NCBI GenBank assembly: GCA_049487715.1 | Contig: CP150584.1 | Coordinates: forward strand, 310,001 to 374,000 | Direction of reading: 5' to 3' | DNA: 64,000 bases | Origin: Pycnococcus provasolii | Taxonomy: Eukaryota > Chlorophyta > Pseudoscourfieldiophyceae > Pseudoscourfieldiales | In this document: piece by piece, positions 57,901 to 64,000 of the stretch | Layout of the letters: each line of letters starts with the position of its first letter | Position numbering within the stretch: the first letter of the stretch is position 1 | Program-made: the position numbers and the translations under genes | Notes under the pieces: generated by a model | What the model was told of the DNA's origin: nothing | Databases searched by the model: none | Seen by the model: only the letters and a program-made list of their open reading frames with translations

Positions 57901-60900
57901 AGCGGTGACGTGCTTTCTTTCAAGCACTTTCCCGCAGGTGGTGGTGCCGCAACGACGCTGACGCAGACAGTCACGTTTACGATCAATGACAATCTGGGAG
58001 ACTTGGAGAACCCAAAGATTTTCTCGAATGCTGCCGCGACGACGACGACAACAACGACCATAACCACAGCCACAACCACCACGACTGCATTTAATGCCGC
58101 GCAGTATGCCAACACAGCGTCGATGACGGCACTCATTCAAATCGACGGCGCAAACATCACGACCGGCACGCTCGTGGCGTACAATGCAAGTGGCGCGGTG
58201 CGTGGCGTGCAGAATAGTACGACAGTACCACCATTCGGCGCATACAATGGAACTGCAATGTTCCAGATCACGCTGTATGGCGACACGAGCGGTGACGTGC
58301 TTTCTTTCAAGCACTTTCCCGCAGGTGGTGGTGCCGCAACGACGCTGACGCAGACAGTCACGTTTACGATCAACGGCAGTCCAGGAAGCTTGACGGACCC
58401 CATTGTTCTGTCGAACCCTGCAGGAGTTCGACGACGACAATTAAGTGCTTCGACACCGTCTTTCTCGGTGAATGCACCAGCTTGGGCTGCCGCAGGTGCA
58501 TTCGCCGCGACGAGCTCGGGGGCAACCTACTGCGACTACGGTGCCTCGGACCCGGCACAGGGCATTGAAGACCGTGTGCTCAACTTCGAAGGGTTGATGG
58601 GGCGATACGGTCCGGACACGTGTGTTTCCAGCGGCAAGATTGGGGCTCACGGCTGCTTTGGCTACGTGATGGGCTACCAGCCGTTCGATTCGTCCGTGGC
58701 GCTGCATCTCCGTGGGCATTTTGACAGTGTGCACGGCGCTACGTCTATTGTGAATTCTGGAGTTCCATCGTGCGGTCAGGCTGCGATTCGCATTGATGCG
58801 GCAAAACTGAATAGCGAGATGGCGGCTGCCCGTGGCTACCCGTTGTTGCCAGTAGAGGCACCGCTTCTCGGCCATCCCCTTTCGTCCCGCAGATATATCA
58901 GCTGGATGTTCCGAAACGAGGGAGCATCACCAAACGGTGCTAGCAACCCGGATGCATACATGCTCTTGACATTCGAAGTGCCTGTCGTGAATACAGCAAA
59001 GTCGTGGCAAGGTCGCGATCAGAATCCGGATGTTGTGCGGGTGACGTGCACCTTGCCCGCGTCGGGTGACGACTCTAGCACATACCCCGAGTCTTCCATG
59101 TGGTACTATCCACCGTGCGGTTCATCTGCTTCGAAAACGGATGTTCTGCTTCCAGCGCGCAGTGCCAATGATCAGGCGGCGACTTGGACGCATGTCAGCG
59201 TCGATCTTGCCGCAGCACTCAGCGGCTTAAATCTGCCCTCTCTTGTCGACTCTGCAGGAAATCCCAGCATGAGGGGTCTGCCGTACGTGCTCTGCCTCAA
59301 CAACAAGCCAGGCGGGAATACTTATCAGACGAACTATAGAAAGTGGTTCAACGGTGAGAGTCGAACGAACGAGGGATGCAGAGAAGGTTTGCCAGCAGAT
59401 TACCTGACTCATGCAAGACTCGTAGGCGCCGCATTTGGGAGCCCTGGAGTGGACCACAAAATCGGAAGATACCACTACATGCGCGGACGTGATCAAAATC
59501 GCCGCCACGAATTTCTTCGCTTCATTGAGTGGAAAATGAGTACAAATGTGATGGCAAAGGGGACGCACAACACGATAAATCCTCAGTTTGATAGAGATTT
59601 CCGCTTGCAGGATCCCACGTCGATTTTGGAGGATTTGATTACTGAATATCACCCGTTCCGCGATGGTGGCTTTGAGTGGTTGCCACGAAATTTCACGGGC
59701 GCATTTCTTATCGATGAGCTTGCTCTAACTGCCACAGAACGATCGGCACCCGCAGTCACTTCCGCGTACGCCGGAGGCCTCAGCGACGCCAGCGCGCACT
59801 TTGGTATTCAACTTGAATCTCTCACGCCGGACGAGATTGGGAGCACGCTTGCGGCGGCGGCGGCGGCAAATTCGACATCCGTTCCGTATCCATTCCGGTG
59901 GAGTGTGAAGCTAGTGAGCTCATCGTGCGGTGTTTCACCACCCACAAGCCCAGTGCTGGCCCTCTCGCAGGGTTCATCGGGACTCTCCGTTGCCACGCCC
60001 GTCGAAAGCCGTCCTACGGGTACACCCGTGACTTGGTCGGGAACTGTCAGTATCAATGGCGTCTCTGCAAGTGTCGATTCCAACGCATCTGCCACAATCA
60101 CGGTCGACGCTGCCCGTCTTGAGCCCTTGCCGTGGTCGCTACGCCCAGCAGGTATCAATGGCGCTTGCGTGAAGGGCTATCGTTCGTCGCTCACGAGCAG
60201 CCAAACATTCGGCCGAGAACTTAACGACTCGGAGCTAGCCGCCGTTGTGGACGTTTCAGGCGTATCCATATCAGCGAACGTGTCGATAGACTCACTGCGC
60301 CGCGGTGTGACGCGCACCGAGACCCTGGACATGGGTGTGCTTAGTGCAGCCGCTGATGTGCCACTTGTGTCGCTTCGATTAAGCAACTCGCCAAGTGGCC
60401 ATCGCCAAATTGATGCGGGATGCTCATCGCCGCTGTATGCCGAGGAAGAGAAATCTCGCTGGGCTTTGGAGACGATGGAAAACTTGCCAACTTCGTATTG
60501 GTGTAAGCAGCCCACCGCATCGGCTTCGCAAGGGAGTCGCAGGCAATTGGTTGATGAGGCTGACGGCAAGCTCTCATCAACGATGAGATCTTTCGAAGAG
60601 CTGACCAGCAAAAGTGTGCACGAGGACTGGACGCACGTATTCCGCGACTTTAGTAGCGTTGAAGAAGCTCTTCGCGTGCGACGGCACGGTGCCCACGTCG
60701 CCGATCTCACGAAAATTCCGTCGCATCGAATTAGGACAATTAATGCAACAATGGATGATGGCATGGCAACATCACGTCGCAGAAATCTCGCGAACGCGCC
60801 ACTTGATCCGGCTTACGTGGGTGCACTGCGATGGTCCGAACAGAGCACGTGGGGTGGAGCATGCCCTCCGAATGAGTGCGCCGACGATACTGACGTGTTG

Positions 60901-63900
60901 CTCATCTCAAGTGGCTCGCGTATTCTTTTCGATATGCCAAGCGCGACTGTGAGGTACATCGTGGTCGAGGGCACGCTCGTCTTCGAGGATGCACGTGATG
61001 CTTTGCTTGGTGCGGAGGCAATCATCGTGCACAAGGGTGGTGAATTTATCGCAGGGTCGGCAGACTTTCCATTCGAGCATAATCTGAAGATCACTTTGTA
61101 TGGCCACCAGGCTTCGCCGTGGCTACCCGTGTTTGGCACGAAAGTGCTCGGTGTTGGCGGAATGGGAACGTTGCAGCTTTACGGAAAGCCTGTCAATAAA
61201 ACGTGGTCGCTCCTCGCCTCAGATGCGGTGGTGGGTGCCACCGAGATTACCCTCACACAGCCTGTGAGCAGTGACTGGGCAGCAGGAGACAAGATTTACA
61301 TTGCATCGACGAATCGAGATCCCACTCAGGGTGAGGAGGTGACGGTGGCATCCGTTTCTGCCGATCGTCTCACTATTACGCTTACGACTGCACTAGCTCA
61401 TTCACACGCGGGCCACGTCGAAAGCGTGCCTCATGACCTCGCACCATATGCTGGTGCGGACATTCCTGCAGAAGTGGGTACTTCCACCGTTCCAACGAAG
61501 GTGGAAATGCGCGCGGAGGTGATGAAACTTACGCGCTCCATTACTATCAGCGGCAATAGTCCGAGTGACCTTGGTGTCGGAAAGGGAGTCACTGATCCAG
61601 TGACTGGCGAGCCAGTTGGAAAATTCAAGCCGGAGCACCAGTTTGGCGCGCAAGTGTTTGCCGTCGCAATCAATCGTCCGGTGACACTTCAGTACGTTGC
61701 CTTCGAAGACATGGGTCAGGCGTTCAATCTCGGAAAATATGCAGTGCATTTCCACCTGACAGGTCTGAGCACATCGGAGCGCGACGCCAAGCGCAGCGAC
61801 GGAGGTGGTGCCAAATACATCGGAAACTCGTGCTATAGGAGCTTCAATCGTGTGCTGACGATGCACAGCTCCCGTAATCTTGACGTGCACAACAACGTCG
61901 CTGCAGACATCATGGGACATGCGTTTTTCCTAGAAGATGGCGACGAGGAGGGGAACTCTATTGTCGGTAACAGCGTCGCAAATGTAAAAATTTCTCGCGC
62001 GCTCCTGGGTTCAGATGCCACGCCCAGCGGGTTCTGGATCACGAATCCTTCGAATTCCTTCTACGATAATCGATGTGGTGGAAGCGCGTTTCACTGCTAT
62101 TGGTACGACCTGGGCGACACGAACACCGGAGTCACGAATACTCGGTCATTTGGCGGTTTTGCGAACAACGTTGCGCACAGCTGCAAGATGGGACTTCGTC
62201 TATGGACTGGATACACGCCATCAAGTATCGCATATTTCAGGAATTACACTGTGTTCAGCACCATGTATGGCATACGCGTCGATCCATACGATGTGGGCAT
62301 CAAGAATTGCCGCTTTGATCACATTGCTGCGGCTGACAATGAATTTGGCATTGCGCTTCAAAATACGAAGAATCAGGGAAATTACGACTTTGCGCAGCTA
62401 ACAAATGCCTTAGTCGTGGTGAAGACATCCAGCGCAACGCGCAACTTCAACTTCCCAAAGGCAACTGCATTTGAATTTGGCCAGGTGAACCAGTACGGCG
62501 CCGCCGTGAATTCAGTGGTCGTGGCAAATGTCAACGACAACCAGAAGGTGTACTTAGGATGCAGTGGGTGCAAGGGCTTAATGGGTGGTCAGATGATATA
62601 TCTGACGAATATGCGTTACATCAACGTCGGTGCGTCGAACATGGTCAGGTATCGTCACCTGATGGAGGCGGTCTACTACGATACGGACGGAACTACCACA
62701 GGCAAAGGTCCCGGCAGCTGGATGGCGCGCTTGGATCCGGCGTTGGTAACGTCCCCATCCTGCGAGAACCACATTGCAGCTAGGCCAGAAGGCATGGTGT
62801 GCGACAGTGCAACTGAGTTAACGACGATCCGTATTCGGAAGCCGGAGCCGTCGAATGTCCTCTTCGAGCGCAGTATAACATTTTATCGCCAGCCCGACGA
62901 TTCAAGCAGCATGGACGATGCAGCGTTCGCGGCTGCTACCAAGAAGAGCTTAAGTCGTCCATTCCAGCCTTATGGTCTCTGCGGTCGTGAAGGAAGCATA
63001 TGCACGAAGCAGGTGCACTGCATCGTTGACGGCAAGTCCACGTCAAACTTTGCATACCGCATGGAGTGGGATTTTCCAGGTCTCGTGGATCTCAATAACC
63101 AGCCTTACTGGGTTGATCCCACGAGCGTCAACCCCTTCATTCTCCAGTCCCTTCACCCTGGCGTGCGGTATCGCCTCTTGTATCGCCATATGGAGCTTCC
63201 CGAGGCATTCACGTTCAACGGAGCGACGACTGAACAGTACCTCGTACCAAGCAATCCAGGCAGTGCCGACGATGCTCATGCCACCTTCCGTTTCAACGGC
63301 GCATCGGCTCGATACAATCGCACATTCAGCATTGCCGTGGCAGGTGCAGATGGAACTCGCATGGCCCCACAAACCACGTCACACACTCTTGAGGTGCGTG
63401 GTTGTCCACCTGAAGGATGTGTAATCCCATCGCCGCCCATGCCCCCAGCCATCCCGCAAGCGTGGGATTGGTGCGGCATAGACCCAGCCACGAATGCAAT
63501 GCGAGGTCCCGGCGACGCTCATCCTGAGTGGCCGAGCGGTTTCGTTCCACGCGTAAACGAGGATGTGTTCATCGCACTTGGGAAAAATGTGACTGTCGAC
63601 TGCGTGAACACGGCTCGCGTGAATAAGGTCACTGTGCAGGGCGCCCTCAAATTCAAGGAGAATGTCAGGGCCACGCTGCGCGCTCGCCTCGTTATCGTGG
63701 AGCCGCTCGGGAAAGTTCTCATCGGACAGTCGACAGCGAGTCCTCATGCGGGTCACGCGGCGTTCGAGCTCTATGGCGACCGTTATTCGGGCTACGAATA
63801 TGGCTTCCAAACCGCAACAATTGGCGTGATGGGAGAATTCCGCGCATTCGGGTCGCTTCCTGCAAGCGGCGCGGTCACCCTTCTTTCTCACTCTGTTTCA

Positions 63901-64000
63901 GCGGGCGATACAACTGCTCGTGTCGAGGGGGACCACACCGACTGGGCGAATAGTGGCGTCAACAGCACAAGCTTCAGTGGCGGACCGCGAATTTCCATCG
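54904..64000 (+). CDS. Giant secreted fibrocystin-L (PKHD1L1)-like protein, 3' partial
   Basis: One frame is open from the ATG at 54904 to the right edge (about 3030 codons, no stop). A signal peptide (residues 1-22, LLRFAVAVLTATVATCSA) is followed by IPT/TIG-type domains (LDYIRPQLGSLEGGSLVTIYG, nt 54970-55270, and later copies near 55640). A PA14 domain lies at nt about 55990-56460 (GHVRIRLASDDRGYAELQ) and a LamG/concanavalin-like domain at nt about 56860-57480 (WRHVAVTSRAGRIELYIDG). A Thr/Ala/Pro linker, two near-identical repeat domains (57718-58380), a first G8 domain (nt about 60780-61250; WGGACPP, LVFEDARDALLGAEAIIVHKGG) and parallel beta-helix repeats (nt about 61680-62420; NLDVHNNVAADIMGHAFFLEDG) follow. 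A second G8 domain starts near 63470. This is the order of fibrocystin-L. Animal members are large surface or stereocilia-coat proteins. The product is probably a cell-surface or cell-coat component. Size past the window is unknown. Confidence 0.9.
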   Translation, partial: MTQLLRFAVAVLTATVATCSATPTLDYIRPQLGSLEGGSLVTIYGTNLLPADGAAGVAETLKVFVGTSKCDVEWFYTPTSSKIICRTQRSPNFEGDTITQPVTVSVDGSATTCTNPRCMFQYSTLWTPVIFRVEPQVAAPGAYVRVHLRNCADKVKLVDHLLVGGYPCAIDNDDSGYSLPAGKSRNMYSSPGSFGYITCRLPPNVPLGLHNVTVSMPGACGDSYDARYARAFANYEGSGHVLVAPGISEVVPAAGGGLQISGSHLGNASVSIHGGAGTCTKSSTSAAGTSTSAACADAPSSPTSAFHEGGAGVAVTVWTCHNTMNTFASGMHMPDFRAYLKNPQTYFNDAAGASLTDFEPTCKYEWNSTLQKHFFDRTTVKAKKHEFLLPAMQLENFDEQLSLLRQATQSGFDQMKLMATFTAFLHPPASGHVRIRLASDDRGYAELQSPGSRHYSGENVLTSLETSWSNFKYSEWVRVEKGQAYPLTVLLMEWGGGRFLRVGADWKFDAATVYPFPRSADGTQPDSADFDGRLSPASNKHIYTTSVGGVTALAPVADVWTVAQDETTVASAMYALSADSAPSMPSGEVLSITRGFGAGDSDVSVLVNGVPSTTGVAPLLATAESASEPMTSVAGKTQSQDSAVLSFNQALTNVELVGSKWQSLSALQQGTISFWVKSSTASNGYATHLVSATGCGDGLDPAQVRDQSPFAIQMKRSKIKVRVGTGYWDTVDGAQLDLRSDVPISTRSGTGDVWRHVAVTSRAGRIELYIDGKLAGSTAETTDDWQYAHLEGRSAPMGYQGGDAFLYDIARKYGCSSLTFGEYYVATDRTAYNSKSRFQGMMADVRIFSRVLAPAEVAVLVAVPYYVKHNFALSPAGGSSLMLTFVDSSAPTPTTMAPATTTMAPATTTMAPATTTMATATTTMVAAAASPPTIDTSLYANTASITALIQIDGANITSGTLVAYNASGAVRGVQNSTTVPPFGAYNGTAMFQIMLYGDTSGDVLSFKHFPAGGGAATTLTQTVTFTINDNLGDLENPKIFSNAAATTTTTTTITTATTTTTAFNAAQYANTASMTALIQIDGANITTGTLVAYNASGAVRGVQNSTTVPPFGAYNGTAMFQITLYGDTSGDVLSFKHFPAGGGAATTLTQTVTFTINGSPGSLTDPIVLSNPAGVRRRQLSASTPSFSVNAPAWAAAGAFAATSSGATYCDYGASDPAQGIEDRVLNFEGLMGRYGPDTCVSSGKIGAHGCFGYVMGYQPFDSSVALHLRGHFDSVHGATSIVNSGVPSCGQAAIRIDAAKLNSEMAAARGYPLLPVEAPLLGHPLSSRRYISWMFRNEGASPNGASNPDAYMLLTFEVPVVNTAKSWQGRDQNPDVVRVTCTLPASGDDSSTYPESSMWYYPPCGSSASKTDVLLPARSANDQAATWTHVSVDLAAALSGLNLPSLVDSAGNPSMRGLPYVLCLNNKPGGNTYQTNYRKWFNGESRTNEGCREGLPADYLTHARLVGAAFGSPGVDHKIGRYHYMRGRDQNRRHEFLRFIEWKMSTNVMAKGTHNTINPQFDRDFRLQDPTSILEDLITEYHPFRDGGFEWLPRNFTGAFLIDELALTATERSAPAVTSAYAGGLSDASAHFGIQLESLTPDEIGSTLAAAAAANSTSVPYPFRWSVKLVSSSCGVSPPTSPVLALSQGSSGLSVATPVESRPTGTPVTWSGTVSINGVSASVDSNASATITVDAARLEPLPWSLRPAGINGACVKGYRSSLTSSQTFGRELNDSELAAVVDVSGVSISANVSIDSLRRGVTRTETLDMGVLSAAADVPLVSLRLSNSPSGHRQIDAGCSSPLYAEEEKSRWALETMENLPTSYWCKQPTASASQGSRRQLVDEADGKLSSTMRSFEELTSKSVHEDWTHVFRDFSSVEEALRVRRHGAHVADLTKIPSHRIRTINATMDDGMATSRRRNLANAPLDPAYVGALRWSEQSTWGGACPPNECADDTDVLLISSGSRILFDMPSATVRYIVVEGTLVFEDARDALLGAEAIIVHKGGEFIAGSADFPFEHNLKITLYGHQASPWLPVFGTKVLGVGGMGTLQLYGKPVNKTWSLLASDAVVGATEITLTQPVSSDWAAGDKIYIASTNRDPTQGEEVTVASVSADRLTITLTTALAHSHAGHVESVPHDLAPYAGADIPAEVGTSTVPTKVEMRAEVMKLTRSITISGNSPSDLGVGKGVTDPVTGEPVGKFKPEHQFGAQVFAVAINRPVTLQYVAFEDMGQAFNLGKYAVHFHLTGLSTSERDAKRSDGGGAKYIGNSCYRSFNRVLTMHSSRNLDVHNNVAADIMGHAFFLEDGDEEGNSIVGNSVANVKISRALLGSDATPSGFWITNPSNSFYDNRCGGSAFHCYWYDLGDTNTGVTNTRSFGGFANNVAHSCKMGLRLWTGYTPSSIAYFRNYTVFSTMYGIRVDPYDVGIKNCRFDHIAAADNEFGIALQNTKNQGNYDFAQLTNALVVVKTSSATRNFNFPKATAFEFGQVNQYGAAVNSVVVANVNDNQKVYLGCSGCKGLMGGQMIYLTNMRYINVGASNMVRYRHLMEAVYYDTDGTTTGKGPGSWMARLDPALVTSPSCENHIAARPEGMVCDSATELTTIRIRKPEPSNVLFERSITFYRQPDDSSSMDDAAFAAATKKSLSRPFQPYGLCGREGSICTKQVHCIVDGKSTSNFAYRMEWDFPGLVDLNNQPYWVDPTSVNPFILQSLHPGVRYRLLYRHMELPEAFTFNGATTEQYLVPSNPGSADDAHATFRFNGASARYNRTFSIAVAGADGTRMAPQTTSHTLEVRGCPPEGCVIPSPPMPPAIPQAWDWCGIDPATNAMRGPGDAHPEWPSGFVPRVNEDVFIALGKNVTVDCVNTARVNKVTVQGALKFKENVRATLRARLVIVEPLGKVLIGQSTASPHAGHAAFELYGDRYSGYEYGFQTATIGVMGEFRAFGSLPASGAVTLLSHSVSAGDTTARVEGDHTDWANSGVNSTSFSGGPRISI
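57718..58375 (+). repeat. In-frame tandem duplication inside the giant gene
   Basis: Units begin at 57718 and 58105 (offset 387 bases). About 270 bases of each are nearly identical, starting YANTAS.TALIQIDGANIT and including GVQNSTTVPPFGAYNG and LYGDTSGDVLSFKHF. They are separated by a Thr-rich linker that differs. High identity points to a recent duplication or gene conversion. Confidence 0.9.

Noticed and set aside
57403-58440. 345-codon open frame on the minus strand, Arg/His-rich
   Set aside because: It is the complement of the giant fibrocystin-L-like gene, whose plus frame shows clear domains; the duplication lengthens the shadow.

Overview
The window is nuclear DNA of a compact eukaryote, most likely a green alga of the prasinophyte grade. 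Plastid-lineage genes point there: an AKR2-type ankyrin chaperone for the chloroplast outer envelope, a non-catalytic plastid Clp subunit (ClpR2-like), plastid-type tryptophan synthase beta, a plant-type telomere-repeat-binding factor (ubiquitin-like plus Myb) and a protein with what looks like a thylakoid-lumen Tat signal. Several genes are followed within about 20 bases by TGTAA, the polyadenylation signal known from chlorophytes. An RP2 homologue (ARL3 GAP, ciliary traffic) suggests a flagellated ancestor or life stage. I cannot name the species. No rRNA, tRNA, CRISPR array or bacterial operon structure was recognised.

Layout: about 26 protein genes on both strands. Convergent pairs are often separated by only 30-125 bases and divergent pairs share intergenic regions of about 0.15-0.9 kb. 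Most genes read as one exon. Two have a GT-AG intron that restores an obvious reading frame (98 nt in an ABCG transporter, 50 nt in a membrane-anchored repeat protein). The left edge (2-2768) is the 3' part of a gene combining an RNase H-like fold, a Dam-like N6-adenine methyltransferase fold and a CW zinc finger, an order reminiscent of DIRS-type retroelement pol proteins. Then follow RAD17, AKR2, an RCC1-repeat protein, an inward-rectifier-type K+ channel with two tandem cytoplasmic domains, an Ala/Lys coiled-coil plastid protein, a FUSC-like membrane protein, an S1/P1 nuclease, a DFRP1-like protein without zinc fingers, ClpR, RP2, a GT29 sialyltransferase-like enzyme, an SMP-C2 lipid-transfer protein and a large TKL-like kinase. 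After these come a second RCC1-repeat paralogue, the telomere-binding factor, a SPOUT methyltransferase with a frame break, TrpB, a coiled-coil protein, SART1, a type II Golgi-like enzyme, an anchored repeat protein, VPS28, an ABCG transporter and a giant fibrocystin-L-like secreted protein. The giant gene is open from 54904 to the right edge.

The genes do not form one pathway; this is a mixture of housekeeping functions (splicing, checkpoint, ESCRT, translation-associated, plastid biogenesis) and surface/secretory functions. Two noncoding themes recur: GGGGTTT-rich tracts on the sense strand shortly upstream of start codons (RAD17, both sides of the kinase/RCC1 region, K+ channel, SPOUT, SART1), and degenerate telomere-like TTAGGG tracts in divergent intergenic regions.

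Best leads for something undescribed: the RNase H / Dam-like / CW protein, the double-cytoplasmic-domain Kir channel, the lumen-targeted coiled-coil protein, and the GGGGTTT promoter-proximal tracts together with a telobox-type binding protein.
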